Assembly: GCF_030504645.1 (NCBI RefSeq)
Contig: NZ_JAUKWQ010000005.1
Location: 186,001 to 250,000 of the forward strand
Direction of reading: 5' to 3'
Length of the DNA stretch: 64,000 nt
Source of the DNA: Rhizobium oryzicola
GTDB taxonomy: Bacteria; Pseudomonadota; Alphaproteobacteria; Rhizobiales; Rhizobiaceae
The notes below the pieces were generated by a model that was not told the DNA's origin, made no database searches, and saw only the letters and a list, made by a program, of their open reading frames with translations. This document shows positions 26,862 to 35,596 of this stretch, piece by piece. The number at the start of each line of letters is the position of its first letter. The first letter of the stretch is position 1. Position numbers and translations under genes: made by a program.

Positions 26862-28028
26862 TCACGCCGCCTGTCCTGCCGGCTTCAGGCGGCCAGCAAT
26901 CTTGCGAAAGGCGGCAAGCGCCTTGTCGATATCCTTGTCAGTCGTGTCCGGTCCCAGCGATATACGCAGCGCTCCAAGCGCCGGATCGCATCCCATCGCC
27001 GCCAGCACATGGCTCTGACCGACCTTGCCGGACGAGCAGGCAGACCCGGCGGAAAGCGATACGCCTTCGAGATCAAAAGCAATCTGACCGGTTTCGGACT
27101 TCAGACCCGGCAGCGTGAAGAAGGTCGTGTTGGCGACGCGCGCCACATCGGCACCATGGATGATCACCTCAGGCACAGTGGAACGCATTTCACATTCCAG
27201 TCGATCCCGCAGCGCGCTGATCAGAGACACGCGTTCCGAGAGATCACGAACTGCGATGTCCGCCGCAGCGCCAAAGCCAACAATGCCCGGAAAATTCTCC
27301 GTGCCGGAGCGGTGACCCTTTTCCTGGCCGCCACCGCGCACCAAAGGCGCCGGCATCATGATCTCACCCCGGCCAATCAAGGCGCCCACCGCTTTCGGGC
27401 CGCCGATCTTATGCGAGGAGACGATGAGAAAGTCCGCGTCGAGCGCGTTGATGTCGATATCCACGCGACCAGCAGCCTGAACGGCGTCCACGACGAGGAT
27501 GCCGCCCTTGGCGTGGGTCAGACGCGCAGCCTCCGCAACAGGCTGGATGATGCCGGTTTCATTGTTAACAAGCATGACCGCGACCATCGGCAGTCCTTCT
27601 GCCGGATCATGCGCAGCAAGTGCTGCCTCAAGCGCTGCGAGATCCAGCACCCCCTGTGCCGTCACCGGGATTTCCGAAACGCGATCCGTTGGGAAACGGC
27701 CACCATCCCTGACGGCCAGATGCTCGATGGCCGACACGAATAGCCGACCGATACGCAAGGGCGCCCGGCCCATGCGGTATTCGGGTGTCAGAACCAGGTT
27801 GGCCGCTTCCGTGGCACCACTTGTGAAGATGACGTTCTGCGCCTCTCCCTGTACGAGGGCAGCAACCTGGCGCCGCGACTTTTCCAAGGCAGCGCGCGCA
27901 CGGCGCCCTTCGGCGTGAACAGACGAAGCGTTTCCCGGCAGATCATAGGCTTCGAGCATCGCGGCTCGCGCCACCGCATTGAGCGGTGCCGTCGCGTTCC
28001 AGTCCAGATATGCTCTTGTGACAGCCAT
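26862..28028 (-). CDS. iscS: Cysteine desulfurase, IscS/NifS type
   Basis: 388-residue type I cysteine desulfurase at the head of the suf operon, a position typical in rhizobia where two desulfurases flank sufBCD. The PLP lysine is in SSHKIGGPKAVG near residue 205 and the catalytic Cys lies in SAGSACSSGKVG near 328. YLDWNATAPLN opens the chain. It supplies persulfide sulfur to SufB or to other acceptors. The ribosome binding site is weak (GGGAAG eleven bases upstream). The promoter region contains an iron-responsive box. Confidence 0.93.
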   Translation of the reverse strand: MAVTRAYLDWNATAPLNAVARAAMLEAYDLPGNASSVHAEGRRARAALEKSRRQVAALVQGEAQNVIFTSGATEAANLVLTPEYRMGRAPLRIGRLFVSAIEHLAVRDGGRFPTDRVSEIPVTAQGVLDLAALEAALAAHDPAEGLPMVAVMLVNNETGIIQPVAEAARLTHAKGGILVVDAVQAAGRVDIDINALDADFLIVSSHKIGGPKAVGALIGRGEIMMPAPLVRGGGQEKGHRSGTENFPGIVGFGAAADIAVRDLSERVSLISALRDRLECEMRSTVPEVIIHGADVARVANTTFFTLPGLKSETGQIAFDLEGVSLSAGSACSSGKVGQSHVLAAMGCDPALGALRISLGPDTTDKDIDKALAAFRKIAGRLKPAGQAA

Positions 28029-28173
28029 TGCCGAGTTAACTTCCCAGTCTACTTAGAGATGAACGACGCATTTCCCTTGAAATTTTCGTCGCGCATGCCG
28101 TAAAGGACGACCATTGGGGTTTCCATTGGAGACCCAAAGTTTCGAACGGTTCTAAACTGAGTTCTAGAAAAGC

Positions 28174-28188
28174 TGAGCGACTTCGTCA
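28174..28188 (-). promoter_or_regulatory. Iron-responsive (IRO/RirA-type) box before the suf operon
   Basis: TGA-GCGACTTCG-TCA fits the TGA-N9-TCA consensus described for RirA-controlled iron-responsive promoters of Rhizobiaceae. On the minus strand it sits between a TTGACT (28194-28189) and a weak TTTTCT (28171-28166) spaced 17 bases, so a bound repressor would block the polymerase. The iscS ATG is about 145 bases further on. RirA itself is not in the window. Confidence 0.6.
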
Positions 28189-28242
28189 AGTCAAAGCGGC
28201 TGCGGAAACGGTTTTGAACCGAAAAATCTGACCGGAGTATCG

Positions 28243-28920
28243 ATGCCCGAAGTCATTTTCAACGGCCCAGCCGGCCGCCTCGAAGGACGCTACCAGCCCT
28301 CCAAGGAAAAGAGCGCGCCGATCGCCATCATCCTGCACCCGCATCCGCAGTTCGGTGGCACGATGAACAACCAGATCGTCTACCAGGCGTTCTACATGTT
28401 CCAGAAGCGCGGCTTCACCACGCTGCGCTTCAACTTCCGGGGCATTGGCCGCAGCCAGGGTGAGTTCGATCACGGCGCAGGCGAGCTGTCCGACGCCGCG
28501 TCCGCGCTCGACTGGGTGCAGAGCCTGCATCCGGACTCGAAGAGCTGTTGGGTGGCGGGTTATTCCTTCGGCGCCTGGATTGGCATGCAGCTTCTGATGC
28601 GCCGCCCGGAAATCGAAGGCTTCATCTCGATTGCGCCTCAGCCGAACATCTATGACTTCTCGTTCCTGGCGCCCTGCCCGTCTTCCGGCCTCATCATCAA
28701 CGGCGATTCGGACAAGGTCGCGCCGGAGAAGGATGTGAACGGGCTGGTCGAAAAGTTGAAGACACAGAAGGGCATCCTCATCACGCATCGCACAGTCGAA
28801 GGCGCCAACCACTTCTTCAACGGCAAGGTCGATGAGTTGATGGGCGAATGCGAGGACTATCTGGACCGCCGCCTGAACGGCGAGCTGGTGCCTGAACCGG
28901 CAGCCAAGCGCCTTCGATAA
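28243..28920 (+). CDS. Alpha/beta hydrolase (COG2945 type)
   Basis: 225-residue cytosolic alpha/beta hydrolase. It shows HPHPQFGGTMNN near residue 28, the nucleophile elbow AGYSFGAWIG near 106, and the late His in EGANHFF near 190. The family is widely conserved in proteobacteria, but the physiological substrate is not known. GGAG lies five bases before the ATG. It is divergent from the suf operon and is followed by a strong terminator. Confidence 0.87.
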   Translation: MPEVIFNGPAGRLEGRYQPSKEKSAPIAIILHPHPQFGGTMNNQIVYQAFYMFQKRGFTTLRFNFRGIGRSQGEFDHGAGELSDAASALDWVQSLHPDSKSCWVAGYSFGAWIGMQLLMRRPEIEGFISIAPQPNIYDFSFLAPCPSSGLIINGDSDKVAPEKDVNGLVEKLKTQKGILITHRTVEGANHFFNGKVDELMGECEDYLDRRLNGELVPEPAAKRLR

Positions 28921-28951
28921 CAGAACCGCAGACCCGATTAAGCTTCTTTCG

Positions 28952-28978
28952 CCCCCGGCTTTCTCGCCGGGGGTTTTT
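28952..28978 (+). terminator. Rho-independent terminator
   Basis: Perfect 8-bp stem CCCCCGGC/GCCGGGGG with loop TTTCTC is followed by TTTTT, 30 bases after the hydrolase stop codon. Confidence 0.92.
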
Positions 28979-29047
28979 GAATCAGCAGCTATGGAGCATT
29001 GGACCCAGAGGCCGATGTCAATGCAACGCCCACGCTGATTTACCGCC

Positions 29048-30310
29048 TCAGATCGCCCCGTGCCGTGGCGGCAGCTTTCCGTTGAGATAGTAATTGCCGA
29101 TATGGTGGTATTTCCACCGCGCCGGATCATGCAGCGAATGCGTGCGGGCATTGCGCCAGAAGCGATCGAGCCCGTAAGCTTCCAAGGTGGAGCGGGCACC
29201 GCCGAGCTCGATCAGCTTGTTGGCGGCAAGCTGTGCCGCCTCCGTACCGTAAGCCTTGACTTCGGCAACCGCGATGGAGGCCGCCGCAACGGTCCGCTCG
29301 TTTGGCTCCGCGATTGCCGCATCCAGCAGATGACCCGCCCGCGCCAGCAGGGCATCCGCCGCATGCACGCGGATCGAGACGTCGCCGACCGCGTGAATGC
29401 TGTGCGGATCCTCGTAACCGTGTTCGATGTCGAGTTCGAAGAACGGCCGCGCATAGGCCCTGACATAGGAGATCGTCTCGGCCAATGCGCTGCGCGCTAT
29501 CCCTACCTGCACGGCCGCATGGACAATCTGCGCCAGCGGTCCCATGGGCGTCGGCTGTTCGAAGACGACATCATGATCGACCACCTGGAAGGCTGTCACC
29601 TCGACATTGTCGAAGGTTACGGTTCCGCTTCCGGTCGAGCGCTGACCGAACGAGCTCCAGTCGTCGATCAACTCCAGACCCGGCGTGGCGCGATCGATAA
29701 AGACGATCTGCACGCGGCCCCTTTCGTTCTTGGCAACGGCAACGATGATATGGGCAAACAGCGAGCCGGTCGCATAGAATTTCTGCCCGTTCAAAAGCAG
29801 CTTTCCATCCCGCTCAGCAATCTGGGTCTTGAAGTCGACAGGCGTCTTGGTACCGATTTCGGTAAAGGCATTGCCGAGCCGGTCGCCATCCAGAATGCGA
29901 GCGAAGTAATGCCGCTTCTGTTCTTCCGTTCCCGCCAGACGCAGGGCCTCGACCATGTAGAAATGGTTTTGCGGGATCTGCCCAATGGAGGAATCGGCCG
30001 CCGAGATGATCGCGGTCACCTCGGCGAGCGTTGCACCGGAAACACCGGCCCCGCCATACTCCTTCGGGATCGTCATCGCCCAGAGGCCCGCTTGCGAAAA
30101 TCGCTCGATTTCCGCAAGCGGCAGACGCCGCTCCCGGTCACGAGCCACAGCACCCTCGGCAAACTCACGCGCCAAGACCTTGGCGGTAGCAATGGCTTCC
30201 GCATCATCCTTGATCCGATGCGCCGGCTGGCGGCGCGGCGGCACATGCGGTGCCGGGCGTCCTGTCACCAGGGCCGCCTGACGGTGCAGTTTGCGGTCAT
30301 CGCTGCTCAT
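29048..30310 (-). CDS. SfnB-family acyl-CoA-dehydrogenase-fold oxidoreductase (copy 2)
   Basis: 420-residue flavin protein of the acyl-CoA dehydrogenase fold, closest by eye to SfnB-type sulfur acquisition oxidoreductases and DszC. The order is an N-terminal helical domain to about 130, a beta domain (ITQ/IPQNHFY, NGQKFYATGSLFAH), and a C-terminal helical domain ending FWRNARTHSLHDP and GNYYLNG. In this group reduced flavin is used to oxygenate organosulfur compounds rather than to oxidise acyl-CoA. GAGG supports the ATG at 30310. It is the last gene of a seven-gene leftward operon and a paralogue of the gene before it. Confidence 0.82.
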   Translation of the reverse strand: MSSDDRKLHRQAALVTGRPAPHVPPRRQPAHRIKDDAEAIATAKVLAREFAEGAVARDRERRLPLAEIERFSQAGLWAMTIPKEYGGAGVSGATLAEVTAIISAADSSIGQIPQNHFYMVEALRLAGTEEQKRHYFARILDGDRLGNAFTEIGTKTPVDFKTQIAERDGKLLLNGQKFYATGSLFAHIIVAVAKNERGRVQIVFIDRATPGLELIDDWSSFGQRSTGSGTVTFDNVEVTAFQVVDHDVVFEQPTPMGPLAQIVHAAVQVGIARSALAETISYVRAYARPFFELDIEHGYEDPHSIHAVGDVSIRVHAADALLARAGHLLDAAIAEPNERTVAAASIAVAEVKAYGTEAAQLAANKLIELGGARSTLEAYGLDRFWRNARTHSLHDPARWKYHHIGNYYLNGKLPPRHGAI

Positions 30311-30318
30311 GAATGACC

Positions 30319-31587
30319 TCAATTCCAGGCGTGGCGCGGCGGGTGCACGCCGTTCAGGTAATAATTGCCGACATGGAAGAACTTCCAGCGCACCGGGTCA
30401 TGCAACGTATGGACGCGGGCATTGCGCCAATGGCGGTCGAGATTGTGTTCGGCAAGCGTCGAGCGCGTACCAGCCAGCTCGAAGAGCTTGTTGGCCGCAA
30501 GAATGGCAATCTCTGTCGTTAGCACCTTGGATTCGCCGGTCTTGATCGTCGCCTCGGACACGGTCTCCAACGTGGTGTTGGCACGCGCCGCATCGATCGC
30601 ACGACCCGCGATGTCGAGCAGTGCTTCGGCCGCATGCAGGCGGATCTTGAGGTCACCGACCGCAGCAATCGTGAAGAGATCCTCTCCCGCCGTTTCCTTG
30701 CCGCTGTCGACCCATGGTCGGCTATGGGTCTTGACGAAGGCAATCGTGTCTTCGATCGTGCCCCGGGCAATGCCGGCATCGATGGCGGACTGGATGATCT
30801 GCGAGACCGGGCCGCCAACGGTGGGGTGATCGAAGGAGGTGACCTTCAGCGCCCGCACGCGCGGCAGGCGGACATCATCAATCTTGACCGATCCGGATGC
30901 GGTGGTGCGCTGGCCGAAACTGGACCAGTTATTGGTGACGGTCAGACCCGCCGCATCGCGCTCGGCAAAGACGAGATGGCCTTGGCCCGTCTCATCGACA
31001 CCGACAATCGGCACGAAATGCGAGAGAAGCGCGCCCGTGGTGTAGAACTTTTCGCCACTGACGATGACGTCGTCGCCTTCGAAGCGCACTTTGGTTTCGA
31101 AGGTCGCGACATTCTTGCTCTTCGATTCGGAGAAGGCGTTGCCGTAGCGCAAGCCGGCCAGCGCCCAGCCGAAGAACAGCTGCTTCTGCTCCTCCGTGCC
31201 ATCGAGATCGACGGTCGCGACGATCGCCAGATGGTTCTGGGTGATCTGCGCAATGGCCGGATCGGCGGCAGCGATGATGGAAATCACCTTGGCGAGCGTT
31301 GCATAGGAGACTTCCGGCCCACCATAGGCCTTGGGCACGTTGATGCTCCAGAGACCGCTTTGTGAGTATTCGTCCAGCTCCGCCAGCGGCAAGAGACCTT
31401 CCCGATCGCGAAGTGCCGCGCCGACCTTGAACCTCTCAGCCAGTCTTTGCGCAATCGCGATGGCTTCGGCATCACTGCGGATAATATGCGCAGGCTCTGC
31501 GGGACGAGGCCGCGGCGGAATGGGATCAGCGGAATTGACGCGGGGATGGACGGAATAGTCGATATTCCTCTCGGGAAGCGTACCCAT
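30319..31587 (-). CDS. SfnB-family acyl-CoA-dehydrogenase-fold oxidoreductase (copy 1)
   Basis: 422-residue paralogue of the following gene, 8 bases apart, sharing an IIRSDAEAIAIAQ-type start, YGGPEVSYATLA near residue 95, SGEKFYTTGALLSH and the ending HWRNARVHTLHDPVRW with GNYYLNG. The tandem copies differ throughout, so the duplication is old and both are probably functional, perhaps on different sulfur substrates or as a heteromer. It lies downstream of an LLM monooxygenase, the combination used for stepwise oxidation of sulfides and sulfones. Confidence 0.82.
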   Translation of the reverse strand: MGTLPERNIDYSVHPRVNSADPIPPRPRPAEPAHIIRSDAEAIAIAQRLAERFKVGAALRDREGLLPLAELDEYSQSGLWSINVPKAYGGPEVSYATLAKVISIIAAADPAIAQITQNHLAIVATVDLDGTEEQKQLFFGWALAGLRYGNAFSESKSKNVATFETKVRFEGDDVIVSGEKFYTTGALLSHFVPIVGVDETGQGHLVFAERDAAGLTVTNNWSSFGQRTTASGSVKIDDVRLPRVRALKVTSFDHPTVGGPVSQIIQSAIDAGIARGTIEDTIAFVKTHSRPWVDSGKETAGEDLFTIAAVGDLKIRLHAAEALLDIAGRAIDAARANTTLETVSEATIKTGESKVLTTEIAILAANKLFELAGTRSTLAEHNLDRHWRNARVHTLHDPVRWKFFHVGNYYLNGVHPPRHAWN

Positions 31588-31618
31588 GGGCCGATATCCT
31601 GTTCTGGTGAGTTGATCG

Positions 31619-33025
31619 TCAGCTGCCTGTCGGCAGCAATGCCTGGGACCGCTTTACCGCTTCGATGTCGCGGTAACGGTTGGCGGGGTGTGTCTCGGAA
31701 AGATAGGGGCCCTTGCCGAACAACTTCTCGCGCAGCGTTCCCGGCTTGTAGGCCTTGGGATAGACGCCGCGACGCTGCAGTTCCGGCACCAGCAGGTCCA
31801 CGATGGATTCGAAGGTTTCGGGCGTGACCGCATAGGCAAGATTGAACCCGTCGACGCCGGTTTCCTCCACCCAGGCCTGTAATTCATCCGCCACCGTCTG
31901 GGCAGAGCCGACGACAACCGGGCCCATGCCGCCGATGCCGCCCCATTCAGCCAGTTCGCGAATGGTCCAGCGCTTGTTCGGATCGCCTTCGGACAGGCTT
32001 TCGATGGCGGAATGGATGGCGTTGGTCTCCACCTTGCGAACGAGATCGTCAGGTGCGTAATGGGAGAAATCGACGCCGGTCCAGCCGGACATGAAGGTGA
32101 GCGCGCCATCATAGGAGACATAATCGAGATAGTCGCGGAACCGGTCACGCGCCTTCTCGTCTGTCTCGTCGACAATAACGGTCAGCAGATTGTAGATGCG
32201 AATGTCTGCGCGCGAGCGCCCGGCCACCCGCAACCGCTCCTCGATATCGAGGATATAATTACGCAGAATGGTCTTGGTCTGCGCCGCGACGAACACGCAT
32301 TCGGCATGCTCGGCGGCGAATTTCTTGCCAGGACCCGAAGCACCAGCCTGATAGAGCACCGGCGTTCGCTGTGGTGATGGTTCGGTGAGACCATAGCCCG
32401 GCACATGGAAATATTTGCCATGATGTCCGATCTCATGAACCTTTTCAGGAAGAGTGAAGACGCGTGCCTCCCGGTCCCGCACAACGGCCCCCTCTTCCCA
32501 GGAGCCTTCGAGCAGCTTGTAGATCACTTCCAGATATTCGTTGGCGATCTCATAGCGGTTGTCGTGCCGCTGCAGCCCCGTCTGGCCGACATTCTTTGCC
32601 CCGCTTTCGAGATAGGAGGTGACGATGTTCCAGCCGATGCGTCCCTTGGTGTGATGGTCTGCCGTCGCCAGACGGCGCGCGAAGGTGTAGGGATGCTCGA
32701 AGGAGGTCGATGCGGTGATGCCGATGCCAAGATGTTCGGTTGCCAGGGCAATCGGTGCGGCAAGCTGGATCGGATCGTTGACCGGGATCTGCGCCGCCTG
32801 ATGGATGGCGTGGTAATTATTGCCTTTGTAGACGTCGTAGTAGCCGATCACATCCGCAATGAAGATGCCGTCGAAGATGCCGCGCTCCAGCGTGCGCGCA
32901 AGATCCTGCCAATAATCCAGATCCTTGTACTTCCAGGATTTGTCTCGCGGATGCGCCCAAAGACCGGGCGATTGATGCCCGACGCAGTTCATGTCGAAGG
33001 CGTTGAAATGGATGGTCTTGGTCAT
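31619..33025 (-). CDS. LLM-class FMN monooxygenase, NtaA/SnaA/DszA/DmoA family
   Basis: 468-residue bacterial-luciferase-like monooxygenase using FMNH2. FNAFDMNCVGHQSPGLWAHP at the N-terminus, TASTSFEHPYTFARRLAT, GRIGWNIVTS near residue 138 and PVLYQAGASGPGKKFAAEHAE near 222 are hallmarks of the DszA/DmoA branch, which cleaves C-S bonds in sulfones or dimethyl sulfide. GGAG precedes the ATG at 33025. A separate flavin reductase is required; one is encoded at 53241-53786. Upstream lies a promoter-like AT-rich region with palindromes. Confidence 0.88.
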   Translation of the reverse strand: MTKTIHFNAFDMNCVGHQSPGLWAHPRDKSWKYKDLDYWQDLARTLERGIFDGIFIADVIGYYDVYKGNNYHAIHQAAQIPVNDPIQLAAPIALATEHLGIGITASTSFEHPYTFARRLATADHHTKGRIGWNIVTSYLESGAKNVGQTGLQRHDNRYEIANEYLEVIYKLLEGSWEEGAVVRDREARVFTLPEKVHEIGHHGKYFHVPGYGLTEPSPQRTPVLYQAGASGPGKKFAAEHAECVFVAAQTKTILRNYILDIEERLRVAGRSRADIRIYNLLTVIVDETDEKARDRFRDYLDYVSYDGALTFMSGWTGVDFSHYAPDDLVRKVETNAIHSAIESLSEGDPNKRWTIRELAEWGGIGGMGPVVVGSAQTVADELQAWVEETGVDGFNLAYAVTPETFESIVDLLVPELQRRGVYPKAYKPGTLREKLFGKGPYLSETHPANRYRDIEAVKRSQALLPTGS

Positions 33026-33072
33026 CGCTTTCTCCATGCCGGTCTTGGCCTTGCCGGAGAGAAGCATCGCAG

Positions 33073-33118
33073 AAACGCTATAAATCGATAGACATTATGG
33101 AATAATAGAGTAGCGTTT
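33073..33118 (-). promoter_or_regulatory. Candidate sulfur-regulon control region before the DmoA-like gene
   Basis: AAACGCTA (33073-33080) and TAGCGTTT (33111-33118) form an inverted pair that encloses CTATAAATCGATAG (33078-33091) and ATTATGGAATAAT (33094-33106). The first inner motif recurs before the LLM gene at 49493 and the second resembles the elements at 38373 and 56543. This points to an internal promoter and a shared regulator. Confidence 0.5.
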
Positions 33119-33211
33119 GATGGAAGATTTTTGCTCCAAACGGAAAATCGGAGCAATAGCCCTCCCCGCGTTACGCGTTACCGGAGACCGCGCAGGGGCC
33201 GCGAAACACAC

Positions 33212-34465
33212 TCATCCGCCGTATTCGATAATCTCCAGCCCGGCATTGTAATCGGTAGCGTAAATCAGTCCATTTGCATCCACGAACACATCGGCGGATT
33301 GGATGACCTGCGGCCTGCCGGGACGCCGATCTGTCATGACCGTGGGACCAGCTGGAACCAGCGCACCGGTCTCGACCGGGTAATAGGGATCGGAAATATC
33401 GAAGGCGCGAATGCCGGCATTCTGCCATGTCGCAAAGATCAAGGTTTCCGACTGAAAGCTGTCAGGCCGGTTCTCATGCAGGTTGTGCGGACCGAAATGC
33501 CCTCCCTTTGAGGCATAATCCGCCTCGTTCGGGATCGGGAAGGTCGAAATGCTGATCGGGTTTTCCGGCACGCGAATATCGAACACCCAGGTGTGCTTGC
33601 GGCCATCTTCCTCATTGTCCAGCACGGCCTCATCGGCCACGACAAGGAGATCACGACCGGGCAGCGGCAGCGGCGAATGGGTGCCGCCGCCATAGGGCGG
33701 AGACCAGTTGTGGTGCTTGATCAGCTTCGGCGCCGCATGATCGGTAATGTCGAGCAGTGTCAGCCCGCCATCGCGCCAGCAGGCATAGGCGGTGTTGCCA
33801 TGAACAAGGGCGTGATGCAGCGCATAGCGACGACCCTCGCCCCAATCAGGCTCCTCACCTGCTGCGCGGTTCATCCCCGGCAGCCACCAGCGACCGACCA
33901 GTTCCGGCTTCGTCGGATCCGCCATGTCGATGGTGACGAAGATATAGTCTGAAAATCCGTCCAGCAGCGCCGAGGCATAGGCATAGCGCCCGCCAACATA
34001 CCAGAGGCGATGGAAGCCGACGCCCTCCACATCCAGTTGACCGATCTTGCGCGGGCGATCCGGCACGGAAATGTCGAACACCGTCATGCCTGCGGTCCAG
34101 GCGCGTTCCCGCTTTTTCGCAGCAACCGTCTCGCCCACCGACTGGGTGTAATAGGCCTTCTCGTCGGTGAAGGTGTCCACATCCGCGAAGAGGTCGAGCG
34201 CATTGATAACCAGCAAAAGATCGCCATGGGTTTGCAGGTGGATGTTCCAGGTGTTGGCTGGCGCCTGCACATAATTGACCGTCTTCGGATGGGCCGGATC
34301 CCGCACGTCAATGATGGAAAAGCCCTGTGACCAGGGATGCGCCACATAGGCGTGGCCGCGATGCACCATCAATTGCAGACCATCGCCCCGACCGCCAATA
34401 TCGCTATGGCCGATCAGTTTCATATTGCGGGCATAATCGGGGGCAGGCAGGTGGTTCTGGGCCAT
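33212..34465 (-). CDS. LVIVD-repeat beta-propeller protein
   Basis: 417-residue soluble protein made of repeated blades with the consensus xVxIVDVxDPxxP: GFSIIDVRDPAHP near residue 48, TVFDISVPDRP, FVTIDMADPTKP, LTLLDITDHAAP, WVFDIRVPENP and IRAFDISDPYYP. Conserved histidines (HALVHGNT, HNWSPP, FGPHNLHENRP) could bind a metal as in selenium-binding-protein-like propellers. There is no signal peptide. The gene lies between the Rbs-type transporter and the LLM/SfnB enzymes in one operon, so a role in organosulfur metabolism is likely but unknown. The start was chosen at 34465; an upstream ATG at 34498 falls in a hairpin. Confidence 0.78.
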   Translation of the reverse strand: MAQNHLPAPDYARNMKLIGHSDIGGRGDGLQLMVHRGHAYVAHPWSQGFSIIDVRDPAHPKTVNYVQAPANTWNIHLQTHGDLLLVINALDLFADVDTFTDEKAYYTQSVGETVAAKKRERAWTAGMTVFDISVPDRPRKIGQLDVEGVGFHRLWYVGGRYAYASALLDGFSDYIFVTIDMADPTKPELVGRWWLPGMNRAAGEEPDWGEGRRYALHHALVHGNTAYACWRDGGLTLLDITDHAAPKLIKHHNWSPPYGGGTHSPLPLPGRDLLVVADEAVLDNEEDGRKHTWVFDIRVPENPISISTFPIPNEADYASKGGHFGPHNLHENRPDSFQSETLIFATWQNAGIRAFDISDPYYPVETGALVPAGPTVMTDRRPGRPQVIQSADVFVDANGLIYATDYNAGLEIIEYGG

Positions 34466-34494
34466 GATGCGTCTCGAATGTCTCGTGTAAACAT

Positions 34495-34519
34495 GCATCG
34501 CCTCCCGAAGAGGCGATGC
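34495..34519 (-). terminator. Intergenic hairpin
   Basis: Perfect 10-bp inverted repeat GCATCGCCTC/GAGGCGATGC with a 5-base loop, directly after the binding-protein stop codon. It lacks a T-tract, so it may instead protect the 3' end of the upstream message, which is common after binding-protein genes. Confidence 0.55.
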
Positions 34520-34526
34520 GAACTGA

Positions 34527-35566
34527 TCAGTTTCTCGCAGCCGGAATCCAGCTTGCCGTTGCGGCATCGCTCTTCTGGAAAGCCGGGAACTTTTTCTGCA
34601 AGTCCTCGATCGTGCCGATATTGTTCTTAGTGAGATCGTCGCGAGTGATCAGCGTTGGCTTCAGCAGCACAGATGCGCCGGGTAACTGACCGGCAATATC
34701 CAGCGACGCGGCACGAACCGCGACTTCACCCACCACGGCAGCATTGGTTGCTGCCGTTGCAACCCAGGCGCTGTCTGGCTCTATCATCAGCTGGATGTCG
34801 GCGGTGGAGGTATCGACACCGTAGATTTTCACCTTATTGGCGACGCCGAGTTCATCAATGGCGAGTTTCACGCCCTTCGCGAACTCATCCCAAGGGGTGA
34901 AGATGACGGAAATATCCGGGTTGGCGCGCAGCACAGCCTTGGTCTGGTCGGCCACCGAGGCCGGGACCGTATCGTTCACCACGCCCCAGACAGCCTTTTC
35001 CTTCAGGTTATGCTTGGCGATATAATCCTTCCAGACAGCGTAACGACGGTCGAGCGGCGCAAAGCCCGCCACATAGACCGCGCCGCCGGTAAAGCCATCG
35101 CCCTTGTCCTTGATGGCCTGATCGAGAACCAGGGTCGCCATATCCTTGTCGCTCTGCTCGATCTGCGGAATTTTCGGATTGTCGAGGTTCACGTCATAGG
35201 CGACCACCTTGATGCCCTTGTCGAGAGCCTTTTGTGCGACATCCTTCAGCACTTCGGGACGGCCATTGTTGATGATGATGCCATCGACGGCAAGATTAAT
35301 CGCCTGCTCGACCAGATTGCGCTCCGTTTCATTGTCGTTGCGCGCCTGCGAGACGGTGAGTTTTACGCCAAGCGCATCCGCCTGCCGCTTCACACCGGCC
35401 TCAAAGGCCTGCAGCCAGTCGCCGCTGCCGAGGAAGCTGACGACGGCGATGTTGACCTGCCGCTTGTCGAAGGGTGCCGGCGCACCGGCAATGCCGGCCG
35501 CCATGGCGGCATGCGCACAAAGGTTCCGCCGATCACGGCGGCGAATGTCTTGATCAGTCTCTTCAT
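34527..35566 (-). pseudogene. Rbs-type ABC sulfur-compound binding protein with a signal-peptide frameshift
   Basis: Encodes a periplasmic binding protein of the ribose/autoinducer type 1 fold (GAPAPFDK start of mature chain, DGIIINNGRPE, DKGIKVVAYDVN, YVAGFAPLDRR). The intact frame begins only at a Met inside what should be the cleavage region. The true start, MKRLIKTFAAVIGG at 35566 with GGGGA upstream, lies in another frame. Inserting one T in the TTT at 35519-35521 (minus strand) joins them into a perfect signal peptide ending CAHAAMA; the span is 1040 bases, one short of 347 codons. It could be a real mutation or a sequencing error in a homopolymer. The paralogue at 38484-39536 is intact. 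Confidence 0.85.
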
Positions 35567-35596
35567 TGATGTCCCCATAGACTTGAAAAGGAGGGT

